Positions 44,176 through 54,081 of a stretch of DNA of 64,000 nucleotides are shown in pieces (within the stretch, counting starts at the first letter, position 1; the number at the start of each line of letters is the position of its first letter). The position numbers were made by a program, and so were the translations under genes. The notes beneath the pieces were generated by a model that was not told where the DNA came from, did no database searches, and saw nothing but the letters and a program-made list of their open reading frames with translations. The DNA lies in contig JASEVX010000003.1 in NCBI GenBank assembly GCA_031761405.1, positions 62,659,423 through 62,723,422 of the forward strand, read 5' to 3'. Source of the stretch: Serripes groenlandicus (taxonomy: Eukaryota > Mollusca > Bivalvia > Cardiida > Cardiidae).

Positions 44176-45203
44176 CATCTCGCAAAACGGCTCACCTGTT
44201 ATACATAAAAATGTTGTTCCGCATCTTGTGATTTGGGGTCTTATCGCATCTGCACACTGTGACAAATACTTCTTCCCCGCCATGATATAATTCAACAATT
44301 ATATAAATCTGTTAAAATGTTTCTTTAGTGTCTGCAATTGCAAGCTGTAAATTTGACAGTTTCGGGTCGAACTTGCCATTTCCGGGTCACGTGACTAATG
44401 TTTATTTCTGTTACCAGGGGTAATCTCAAACAATGTTATGTTCAACAAAACAGATGTTTTTAATAACAAGTTATTTATTTCACACTGTTATCAAAATAAT
44501 ATGAAAAAAGAAAGAACTCAAATGTATCACTTGAAATTACCTATTGCATAACAAATAGAACAGAACTTTACACACTCTCATGCACAAACATTGTTGCATT
44601 TCAACCCACTCATGAGTCATATTTGACAAAAAATGTAAATTTTAATAACACATTTTTAACACTGATTTTTCATCATAAGCATTAAATTATTCTTAAAAAG
44701 ATACCAAAATAGTTTTACTATTAAATTGATAATTTTGAGAAATTCCCTTTGGCAGACCCGAAAGGGTCGTGTGTAAACTAGGTCAAATTATCTACTAGTT
44801 TGGCATAAACAGCTTTGTCAAATCAATCAATATTATAAATCTTGTTCAGTGGTAAAAAACCTACAAATTGATGTGCAATACATACCTGTATTACTAAAAT
44901 TATGGCTACAATCAGCAATTTTTGCTGTGACAGGTAAACACAAATATTATAATTTATCTTTCGCGGGAATCGATGCAGTCAAGTGTTTCGAGATTACAAC
45001 ATCCGTTCTAAAAATGACAACGTCCGAAATCGAACTGAAACTAACCAAGCTAATCGGAAATATGACTTGATAATCAAATTGTCATAATACTGTATCATTC
45101 TCGAAATTGGACCAGGAATTGTCGATGACCCGGAACTGTCGAGTTCACTGTGTTCTTACTATTTGTTTACCGCAATGAGATTTTTTTAGTATTTCATAAA
45201 TGC
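44176..45203. other. No gene supported
   Basis: AT-rich DNA. The open frame 44849-45070 has no recognisable motif and no other support. Confidence 0.4.
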
Positions 45204-45472
45204 TCAATTTTGATAATAAATATCTTAAAACTTGTTAAATGTACTTTGTATTTTTTGTTTATATACTCCCTTTTTTGTTACCACACCTTTTCTTAACTGG
45301 AAGGAGAAAAAACTTCCCATTCTCCTTCCAAAGCTTGTGTCACACTTAACTTATAACTAGAGGCATTTAATCTTAAGTTTATAATTTTTTATCAAATTGA
45401 TCGAGTAAGAGCCGATTTAAAACCTTTTATTGGTAAACGTTAAGAAACGTCAGCTTCTATGACACTATGGAA
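45204..45472. repeat. Dispersed repeat, partner of 13225-13545
   Basis: Same block order and orientation as the copy at 13.2 kb. Confidence 0.7.
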
Positions 45473-45664
45473 GTCGTCTGCTGAAGATGTGTCGTTTGTG
45501 GGAAAGAGGGATAATTGTATATTATTTGTGAAACTTCTTTAGAGAATAACTGGCGAGAAGCGCAGATTCAGATAAAAATGTGTGGACGTGCAGGTTGAGT
45601 GCAAATATTTCCTGCTCCATACGACATGTTAAGTCTAGTGTATGCAATGACACGGCAGTTAAAA

Positions 45665-45975
45665 AACAACTGGATCCCGATATTATAACTGTATACCGAA
45701 ATAATAACTGTATACCGATATTTTAACTGTATACCGATATTCTAACTGTATATCGATATTATAACTGTATACCGATATTATAACTGTATATCGATATTAT
45801 AACTGTATACCGATATTATAACTGTATACCGATTATATAACTGTATACCGATTCTATAACTGTGTGCCGATATTATAGCTGTATAACGATTATATAACTG
45901 TGTGCCGATATGATAACTGTATACCGATTATATAACTGTATACCGATTTTATAACTGTATACCGATTCTTTATTT
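45665..45975. repeat. 18-19-bp tandem repeat, about 17 units
   Basis: Units ataactgtataccgatatt with variants (tatcg, gtgccg, gattat). Confidence 0.9.
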
Positions 45976-45977
45976 AT

Positions 45978-46065
45978 ACTGGTCCGAACACCAGCCAGCC
46001 AGTCGTAATGTTAACCCCGCAAGCCTGACCGCTAAGGAAGGCAGCCATAACTACCATTTAATATC
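45978..46065 (-). mobile_element. SINE fragment
   Basis: Minus-strand aatggtagttatggctgcc, ttagcggtcaggcttgcggg and attacgactggctggctgg, the middle of the family seen at 39540 and 63940. Confidence 0.6.
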
Positions 46066-46285
46066 AATTTGAGTACATGATTTATTTGGAACCATTTAAA
46101 TGCAATAAATTGTCCCACTCGTAAAATACCCAATTCATTTTCTCATGACAATGGCACAAAACGTGAATGTTTTAAGTCCATGCTCGTTAAATAACACAAC
46201 TTTCCTTCAATAGTCTAAAGCATTATGTCTGAAAGCAGTGTTTAAAAGCAGGATATTGACTTTTGCGAAATTATTAATATTTCTT

Positions 46286-46763
46286 TAGCTCACCTGAGCT
46301 GTGCTCAATGTGAGTTATTGGGATCGCCTTTTGTCCGTCGTTCGTCGTCCGTCGTGCGTCAACTTCTTCTCCTCAGTAACCAGTGGGTCAATTGGGATGA
46401 AACTTCACAGAAAGCATCCTCTCAATGACCTCACCAGAATTTCTTCAAATGTTTGGGATCCATGTAGAATTCTGGTTTCCATGGCAACGAAATGAAAAAA
46501 ACTTCAAAATTCCTCTTCTCCCAAACTGGTTGGCAGATTTTCAAATTCGAAAAACATGGCTATTTTGCCTTATATGGCTATATTGAAAACTTAAAACATC
46601 TTCTCTTCCAAAAGTGTCAGGCCGATTTTCAAATAATTCTGTAGAAATGTTCCTTGGATGACTCTCTATGAGATTCCTTCAGGCCATGTTGATTGGTGAA
46701 AAAACATGGCTTGGTTAAAGTGAAGAAAAAAACAGGTGTGCGATCCAGGGTCAGGTTTTTGTT
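46286..46763. mobile_element. TTTAGCTCACC-family element replacing the end of the SLC26 pseudogene
   Basis: Starts tttagctcacctgagctgtg and a gtccgtcgttcgtcgtccgt run. It has about one and a half units of the 166-bp type (gtcaggccgattttcaaata, ttccttggatgac) and ends caggtgtgcgatccagggtc. Left and right flanks correspond to positions of about 24315 and 24995 in the intact locus, so about 680 bp, including the C-terminal half of STAS, is missing here. Confidence 0.75.
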
Positions 46764-48570
46764 CTTGCTGTCTACGTCACTGATAGTTTCGTCTGTGTAA
46801 TGCACCATTTCAGAACCGTTTCTAATCTCCCACCGTTTCAATTGCTTTTGATACGCTTGTGGCTTGAGTACCTCTCTGTGAACATGTCCATTGAGTCGTT
46901 TGCCGTTGCAAAATACAAACTTACAGGAAATCGAAATATGGCGACATCAGACTTTATCGCGCCTTTACTCTGTCCATTCTTCCTATACAGTACCCTACTA
47001 CACGAAACCACCCCAAGATGGTACCAGGATGCAAGTTGATTATGTACAACGACAAGCAGTACCGATACCCAAACACCAATTATAAGCCCATAGTCCAGAT
47101 CAATCAGCACCGAGGTGGAATTGGTCACGATCCAGATGATGAAATCATATTTGTTTATTTTCCAGATGTTGGGCAGATTTCTGTTCTTTAGCAAAAGCTC
47201 TTTTATCGAAACGATGATGACTGTGGCAAGGAGACAGGTAATGATTTGACCAGTTGAGCAATGACAGGGATTATGAGAAGGAAGACAATTGTGGTTGGTA
47301 TTCCGTTTAAAGTGGTTCGAGCACGAAGAGAGCTGAGGATCATAATTCTCGGAGGTGCAGTTGCTGATAGAAAACATCCGAAAAAGTCTGAGAACAGATT
47401 GCCTAATCCATAGGCGATTTATTCCTGGCTATCATCAATCTTGACACCGTGTTTCTTGGCCATAAGTTTAGCTAGAGTAATTGTCAAGGCGAGAGAAAGA
47501 ATCCCCATCACAATGACGTCTGCGAAGAACCCACTGGCGTTGTCGAGCCGGGGTACAAAGAGCGCTTCAAAGCAGCTTGGGATAGATTCAAGTATGTTGA
47601 CATCGAGCTCGCGTTTCTACTTGACTAGATAGGAAATAAGGGTAGCAAAAACGACAATTATCATGTCAATGAGTATCGGCATTTTCATATTTTCTCTGTA
47701 CTTTTCATTTATACCTATTTTCACGGCGAGTAGAATGATCATACTTATGATAAAAATTATAAGGTCGGCTACTTTAGTTGTACTAATTTTGCGAAAGAGA
47801 TCGATGTAGAACAAGACCAGTTTTCCAGCACCAGAGAACAATGCTGTTTTGACTCCGAGTATATTTGGAACTTGACTCGAGGCGATATGAACGGCTGCTG
47901 CTGTTATGAATCCACCAATGAACGACGATGATAGATACGACGTCAGAAAACCAAGCTTACTAATTCTCATTATTGCAAGCAGCAGTCTCAACAAGAATGA
48001 ATAAGCTGGACGTGCCAACTTTAACGTGCAAAATTTCAGCATTGCTCGGCCCTGGTGATGTCTGATTTGTGGAAGAATTCCCGACTGATGGATACCCAGC
48101 TATAAATGCATCTGCTTCTTTTTTAACGACGGTCTGGGTCAGAAGCGCCATAAGGACATTCGTGCCAAACGAAATGTTCGGAGATGTTCCGAAGATGACG
48201 TAAAACAAAACCGGAAAGAATGTCGAATAAAGTCCATAAATTGGTCGAAGAGATGCAAGATGAATGCCATGCCTTGTGGAATATGCATGAAACTGACCGT
48301 CAGTCCGGATAGAACTTCGCCCATGATATACTCCTTGAATTTGTACTTTCGTATGGTCTTCAAAACAGGGACGTAGGCAGAGAGGATCTTTGTCACTTTT
48401 GTTAGCGTTACAAGCTTTCTTATAGCGAATAACCCTTTCGATCGAACAGATGACAGACGCTTTTGTAACAGAGTTAATACATTGTGGGAAAAGGACAATC
48501 GAATTTTAAATCTTGCAGCGTCACAAGATAACCGATCTGGGGAGGTTTCAACATTAACCATACCCCACAT
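46764..48570 (-). pseudogene. SLC26-family transporter pseudogene
   Basis: On the minus strand this is a colinear, intronless paralogue of 24683-26300. It retains the N-terminal part that the other copy lacks: 48570-48250 gives an RLSFSHNVL...YKFKEYIMGEVLSGL segment leading into SFMHIPQGMAF, the first transmembrane block of SLC26 proteins. Disruptions include frameshifts near 48250, 47990 and 47370-47240, a stop at about 47427 and another at about 47618, and loss of the STAS C-terminal half. The site equivalent to the SLC26 Ser-Arg pair also reads APPR, so the change predates the duplication. Downstream flank 46165-46260 matches 24215-24310, so this is a DNA-level duplication and not a processed copy of the other. 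Confidence 0.85.
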
Positions 48571-48727
48571 ACATACAACACATTTGTAGAAGCCTTTTTT
48601 AAAATCATCTTGAAAACATTATCGTAACTTTCTATCAATGAAACTTTAATCATTGAAAAAGAGTTAAAAACATTGTGGAAAATAGCAATTTCTCCCTTTT
48701 GTCACAATGTTTTCAAAAACCGTCGGC

Positions 48728-48925
48728 TGCAGAGGCGACAGAAAGCGTATGTGTGTCTGTTGGTAAGGTTTAATAACGATTTAGGTATGATGTAAGACAA
48801 CCAGAAAGCGTATGTGCGTCTGTTGGTAAAGTTTAATAACGATTTAGGTATGATGTAAGACAACCAGAAAGCGTATGTGCGTATGTTGGTAAAGTTTAAT
48901 AACGATTGAGGTATAATGTAAGTTG
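48728..48925. repeat. 63-bp tandem repeat, 3 units
   Basis: agaaagcgtatgtg at 48741, 48804 and 48867. The minus-strand frame 48702-49052 just reads the repeat. Confidence 0.9.
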
Positions 48926-49583
48926 TGTGATTAATGGGAATGGTTAAATTGAAAACAGGGCATTTTCTGTGGCGAGTCCTATTTAATATGATATAATTGT
49001 CTTGTTGTTTGTTAATTTGTCTTGTATGTTGATGATACTTTTTTGTGTACATATGTACAGCATACCTTTGATGGTTCTGTATATAAATATATTCATATTA
49101 AATGAAGCTGCAACGAAATCACGACTATTTCTGTGATCTTTTTATAACGTTGGTTTTAAAAAGCTTTTTTTATCGATTGTGAAGGAACTTCTACCATCTA
49201 CCAACTAATATAAATCACTTTGCATGTATGCCTTCTGGATACTCCCGCTGAGTTCAATAGTGACCTGCATATTTCGATCAGGCAATGTTCGACCGCAGCC
49301 AACTTTCACAGTTGAATAAATGTGCGAGGTCGAGTTTTTGATTGGTTGCCATTTTATCCGCTTTCTTTATTAAGTCAATACACGCAGAAAGTCAATACAC
49401 TGTGAACTCTTTGACCTCAATGTCAGTCTTGTTTGTAAACAGTCTATCATGCTGTAATACTGTGGACATGAAACAAGTCAGAATTGAACTGACATGTAAT
49501 CGATGTATCCGACAATCGTAGCAATCGTTTAGTATAGCAAAGCGATTTAGTAGATTTACCCGTAAAATTATTGTTGGTGTTTT
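48926..49583. other. No gene supported
   Basis: No convincing open frame or repeat seen. Confidence 0.4.
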
Positions 49584-50213
49584 TAGCTCACCGAACAAGA
49601 ACTGCTCAATGGTGAACTTTTGTAAAGTCACAGGGATGTTCCTTGGTGCACTTTCAAAATTGTTCAAAGCAATAATTTCCAAACAGAACTCTGGTTGCCA
49701 AAGCAACCAAAAGGAAAACGAAATGAAAACTCTTCTTGACAAAACCTGTAAGGCATAGAGTTTAGATAGTTGGTGTGTAACATTATCTAATGGTCGCTTA
49801 CCAAGATTATTCAAATGATGTCCATGTAGTCAGAATTGGCCCCGCCCTGGGGGGTCACCTGTTTTACATAGAGATATATTGGGAAAAACTTTGAAAATCT
49901 TCTTTACTGAAAAAGATTGGCATAGAGCTTAATTATTTTATGTGTAGCATTGTCTAGTGGTCATCTACCAATATTCTTCAAATTATGCCACTGCAGTCAC
50001 CTGTTTACATAGATGACTAAAGGGAAACACTTTGAAAATCATCGAGTCTGAACCGAAAGGTCTGCATTGCTCACTTTCATTTCTCACTCCGGCCGTTTAG
50101 ACCTCTATGTGTTAATATCCCTTAAAACCCATCTCAAGTATTCTCGAACAAAATTAAAGGTATAAAACGTTCACTCGGGTGAGCGCTTAAGGGACGTTTT
50201 GGCCCCTTTGTTT
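49584..50213. mobile_element. TTTAGCTCACC-family element, short degenerate copy
   Basis: Starts ttttagctcaccgaacaaga...ctcaatggtgaac and ends tcactcgggtgagcgcttaa...ttggcccctttgtttt. The interior has two or three degenerate units with tctaatggtcgcttaccaa and gaaaatcttcttta. Confidence 0.75.
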
Positions 50214-50379
50214 TATTCACCAAAGTGTATTGTTCCTATTTCGTCAGATAGACCTGTCCAATATTTTACGGTCACTCAAGTACGAGGACTGTTCACCCAA
50301 GAGTCATGTCTTCGAATCCCGCCTAGGCCATTCATTCTTTCCCATGATTGAGTACAAGTGCGTATGCTTCTAGTGTCAA

Positions 50380-50660
50380 TCACCGAGCTCCGTCGGTAGA
50401 GACGCGGGTTGATACTTCAGGATTTGTGAGTTCGAACCCCAGCTCGGCCAACATTCTTTCCAACGTTTGACAGATGTCACCGTGAAAAACGTCATTTGTC
50501 TTCCACCAATGGGCTATATAAAAAAGCAGCCAGATGCTCGGAAAGTTGTGTGGTGTACTGGTGTGGGAAAAAAATAGGAAACACATGAATAGGTGAGATG
50601 GCCGCCGTGAAAGGACTGATTTTTTTTTTAAAACGGCGTGAATAACCCAAATTAATCAAT
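50380..50660 (+). mobile_element. tRNA-derived SINE
   Basis: Head ccgagctccgtcggtagaga and gtgagttcgaaccccagctc; body caccaatgggctatataaaa, agcagccagatgctcg and gtactggtgtggg; tail ggccgccgtgaaaggactga, aaaacggcgtgaataaccc and (aatc)n. It matches the minus-strand SINE at 4870-5153. A further tRNA-like fragment at 50280-50345 (gtcttcgaatcccgcct) precedes it. Confidence 0.85.
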
Positions 50661-50874
50661 CAATCTAGTGGCATTATAGTGGGAAGGTAGCACGTGAACA
50701 TTGATGTGTGGAGCACTGGTTTGAAAACGCATGGAGCAAACGATGGATACATACACTGGTCGTCGTGTTTTAACAGTGTGTTCCCCGAACACCTTCTCAA
50801 CTTAATATGTATTAGAGGATTAGTGGCCTTGTAAAGGGTAAATTATAGATTTGTGTTGTGGGGGTGTAACCCGG

Positions 50875-50970
50875 CTGAAATAGTCCGACCCGAACAGGGC
50901 TCGAACTCGGGACCTCCTGTCCCGGAGGCGAACACTCTACCGTGTCGCTATACAAGCTAGCTCTATAGCA
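50875..50970 (-). mobile_element. tRNA-like SINE head (minus strand)
   Basis: On the minus strand, cgacacggtagagtgttcgc and cccgagttcgagccctg at tRNA spacing. The plus-strand remainder abuts the truncated Ty3 element. Confidence 0.55.
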
Positions 50971-51115
50971 AGGCAGTATAAATATCCCCTTATACAAACA
51001 CGTAACTACATAATTAAAAAAGACTCAATAAGGAGTTAAAGTTGATGTCAATGTATCAGTGTGACAAGTTAACCAATTATGATGACTTCAAGAGAGAAAT
51101 TAGAAAACAAACATT

Positions 51116-51514
51116 GTGGAAAGTAGTACTCAGGAATCAAGGAAAACTTGCAAGCCAGCTGTGATTGTGGATACGCAGTCAAGAGAAATGACTGAAGTAA
51201 AAAAGTTATTAGAGAAGTTGAATAACAGAATAGATAATTTGGGAAAAGAAAGAAACACACAACCCAATCAAGGATTTTACAGAGGAAGGGGTAGAGGTGG
51301 AGGTTATAGAGGTATAATTCAAATTAATGAAGGGAGAGGAAACTACCAGCAACAACGACCGTTGAGAAATCAGAACTTTCAACCTACATGCTACAATTGT
51401 AATCAAAAGGGACACATACAAAGGAATTGTCCATTATTTAGTCACATCAATAGCATTACTTGTTACAATTGCAAACAACAGGGACATAGGCAAATGAATT
51501 GCCCAAACGCTTAG
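51116..51514 (+). CDS. Gag C-terminal part with two CCHC knuckles (partial)
   Basis: A charged segment (EVKKLLEKLNNRIDNL) is followed by a glycine-arginine-rich linker (FYRGRGRGGGYRG) and two perfect CX2CX4HX4C knuckles, CYNCNQKGHIQRNC (about residues 97-110) and CYNCKQQGHRQMNC (about 116-129). The knuckles package element RNA. The frame is broken at 51115 and the capsid part is missing. The frame ends in TAG at 51512-51514, overlapping the protease frame. Confidence 0.85.
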   Translation: MESSTQESRKTCKPAVIVDTQSREMTEVKKLLEKLNNRIDNLGKERNTQPNQGFYRGRGRGGGYRGIIQINEGRGNYQQQRPLRNQNFQPTCYNCNQKGHIQRNCPLFSHINSITCYNCKQQGHRQMNCPNA

Positions 51515-52173
51515 GTGTTCATGTTATGGGATCAAACGTGAGTACAGGAAGAGTAGTAGATCCCAAATTAGTTGGAGAACCAAATGAGACAGAACTACAC
51601 ATACACGGGATTAGAACAAGAGCATTATTGGATACAGGAAGTTGTGTTAGTGTTGTAGCTGAATCATTTGTGAGTAATAACCTTCAGCAAATACCTCTAC
51701 AACAAATAGATACAATTTTAGACATTGAATGTGCTGATGGAAGTCAACTACCATATTTAGGATTCATTGAAGCAGAAATAAGTGTACCATTGGGCCTTAC
51801 ACAGTCGGAACAAAAAAAGTGTTTACTGCTAGTGATTCCTGATACAGCATACTCAACTAAAACCCCAATTATACTGGGAACAAATATTTTAAACGAATTT
51901 TTAACAGATTGCAAGCAACAATTTGGAAAGCAGTTTCTTCAGAAAGCCAAACTCGAAACCCCATGGCATTTGTGCTTTAGAGCCATTACAGTAAGAGAAA
52001 ATGAAATGAAGAGAGTAAATAACAGAATAGCAGTAATAAGAAGTGCAGAACCAACAAGAGTGATATTAAAGCCAAACGAAACTATACAGATTAGAGGATA
52101 TACAGATAGAGAAATTAATTACCCAAATACTTTAGCAATTACCCATCTTATATTGATGTTAGTCCATCTTTAG
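51499..52173 (+). CDS. Retroviral-type aspartic protease region of pol
   Basis: The listed ATG at 51499 is not a true start; the frame is reached by -1 frameshift from gag. The active site reads ALLDTGSCVSVV (about residues 44-55), with the DTG triad expected of retropepsins; an ILGTNIL flap/C-terminal motif lies near residue 125. The enzyme would cut the gag-pol precursor. The frame ends prematurely at 52173 because of a shift near 52140, after which coding continues in frame 3. Confidence 0.85.
   Translation: MPKRLGVHVMGSNVSTGRVVDPKLVGEPNETELHIHGIRTRALLDTGSCVSVVAESFVSNNLQQIPLQQIDTILDIECADGSQLPYLGFIEAEISVPLGLTQSEQKKCLLLVIPDTAYSTKTPIILGTNILNEFLTDCKQQFGKQFLQKAKLETPWHLCFRAITVRENEMKRVNNRIAVIRSAEPTRVILKPNETIQIRGYTDREINYPNTLAITHLILMLVHL
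51502..51508 (+). promoter_or_regulatory. Candidate -1 ribosomal frameshift heptamer, C CCA AAC
   Basis: In the gag frame the codons read tgC CCA AAC, followed by one sense codon and the TAG stop at 51512-51514. A -1 slip re-pairs as CCC AAA and enters the protease frame. Its location right before the gag stop is classic. Confidence 0.65.
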
Positions 52174-53168
52174 TACGCTTTGAATTTAGAAAAAGGAAAG
52201 AAATTACAGTCAACCTATCCAATCTAACTACAAATACTGTGATCATTTCTCCAAAGACATGCATATGTGAACTCCAACCAGTCACTATAGCAGATGATTT
52301 AGACAAAGAAAACAAGAACGAATCTGATTTACCTGATCTAATAGACACCTTGGCTATGTACAAGAATAACCTACTGACTAATGAAGAAAGAGAAAACCTT
52401 AAGGATTTGCTTAGAAAGCATGAAGATATATTTTTGAAGCACGAAGAAGACATAGGGCATTGTGATACAATAAAACATAGGATAGATTTTGTACAGGATA
52501 AAAAGGTACACCATTTAAAGAGAGACACAGGAGAATACCTCCAATGATGATTGAAGAAGTAAGGCAACACCTGGAACAGTTACTGTCAGCTGGAATTATA
52601 CGAAAATCTAAGTCGCCCTGGGCCAGCAATGTCGTTTTAGTTAGGAAAAAGAGTGGATCTCTGAGAATGTATGTCGACTTTAGATCCCTCAACAGTAGAA
52701 TAGTAAAAGATGCATATGCTCTCCCAAGGATTGAAGAGATGTTTGATTCACTTACAGGAAGCAAATACATTTCCATAATGGAGATGAAATCAGGATACCA
52801 TCAAGTAGAGTTAGAAGAGGAACATAAAGAGAGAACCGCTTTTACTGTTGGACCGCTTGGATTCTTTAAGTATAACAGAATGCCATTTGGACTGTCAAAC
52901 TCGCCTGCGACTTATTGAAGAATGTTTAGGCTATTATAACATGACAATTTGTGTAATTTATTTGGATGACATTATTATTTTTGCAGATACATTTAAAGAA
53001 CATTTACATCGTTTAGATCTGGTTTTGACCCGCCTTCAACAGTGCAATTTGAAGCTTTCACTTCAGAAATGCACATTTATTCAGGAAAGGGTCGGATTTC
53101 TTGGACACATTGTTAGCTCCGAAGGAATCGAGACAGATCCTGATAAAATTACTAAAGTTAGAAATTGA
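52174..53168 (+). pseudogene. Ty3 reverse transcriptase, frameshifted
   Basis: Three segments in different frames: 52239-52547 (linker), 52544-52918 with SPWASNVVLVRKKSG, MYVDFRSLNSRIVKDAYALP, SGYHQVELEE and KYNRMPFGLSNSPATY, and 52848-53168 with the active-site loop CVIYLDDIIIFAD (YLDD intact), LKLSLQKCTF and VGFLGHIVSS. Breaks lie at about 52140, 52520 and 52910; at the last, a short deletion between repeats of cgacttat could explain the loss. A TGA at 53166-53168 then interrupts the frame, which continues beyond. Confidence 0.85.
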
Positions 53169-54044
53169 CCGACTCCTGCAAATTCAGACGAACTTAGATC
53201 CTTTTTAGCCTTTGTTGGGTATTACCGACGTTTTATTAAGGATTTCAGCAAAATTACTAGACCTTTAGCAGACATTTTGCCACCTATATCTACAGAGAAG
53301 AAATACAAGAAAATATGCATATCAGACTGGAAATGGACGGAAAAGGAACAAGAGACATTCGAAAAACTAAAATTAATTTTGTCATCACCCCCAATTCTTG
53401 CTTATCCAGACTTTTCTATACCGTTTGAATTACACACCGATGCGTCTACAAAAGGACTTGGAGCAATACTTTACCAAAAACAAGGTGACCAAAAGAGAGT
53501 TAAAGCATATGCAAGCAGCTCGGTAACAAAATCAGAGATAAACTATAGCGCGTTTAAGTTAGAGTTCCTGGCATTGAAATGGGCAGCTACCGAAAAGTTT
53601 TCGGACTGCTTGACGTTAAATAACTTCACCGTGTTAACAGATAACAATCCTTTGACTTATATTCTAACAACGGCTAAATTAGATGCAACAGGTCATCGTT
53701 GGGCTGCGGCACTTGGAGAATATGTATTTTATATTTATTATAGATCAGGTCTTAGGAATGTATATGCCGATTCAATGAGTAGATACCCATTTGAAAAGAT
53801 AAAGCCCAACACAGATGAAGAAACAGTTAAAATAGATGATAAAACAGTTAAAGCAATATGTGCTTCAATCAACCATCCAGCATTCATAGAAATCCTCCCG
53901 GCATGTAGCATAAACATAATAGAGGCAACAGAGATCCCAGGACAGTCAATGGCACAACGGGAACTAAGAGAAGTTAGAAAAACTCAAAGGGAAGATGAAT
54001 TGATTGAACGTTGGAGAAAAGCAGTAATAGATAACACTAGATAG
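53169..54044 (+). pseudogene. Ty3 RT connection and RNase H
   Basis: Same frame as the RT palm after the nonsense codon: ELRSFLAFVGYYRRFIKDFS, then the open frame from 53277 with FELHTDASTKGLGAILYQ (RNase H catalytic Asp), FLALKWAATEKFSDCL (catalytic Glu region) and FTVLTDNNPLTYIL (second Asp). It ends at a stop at 54042-54044 caused by a frameshift just before the integrase zinc domain. Degrades the RNA of the RNA-DNA hybrid in the family. Confidence 0.85.
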
Positions 54045-54081
54045 AGGGATACTTTTTAGAAATGTTCAAGATGACGATAAA

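Noticed and set aside
44849..45070. Plus-strand open frame of 73 residues
   Set aside because: No recognisable motif, no neighbours, and a length expected by chance in AT-rich DNA.
46764..48570. Second functional SLC26 gene
   Set aside because: Several frameshifts, at least two stops, and loss of the STAS end.
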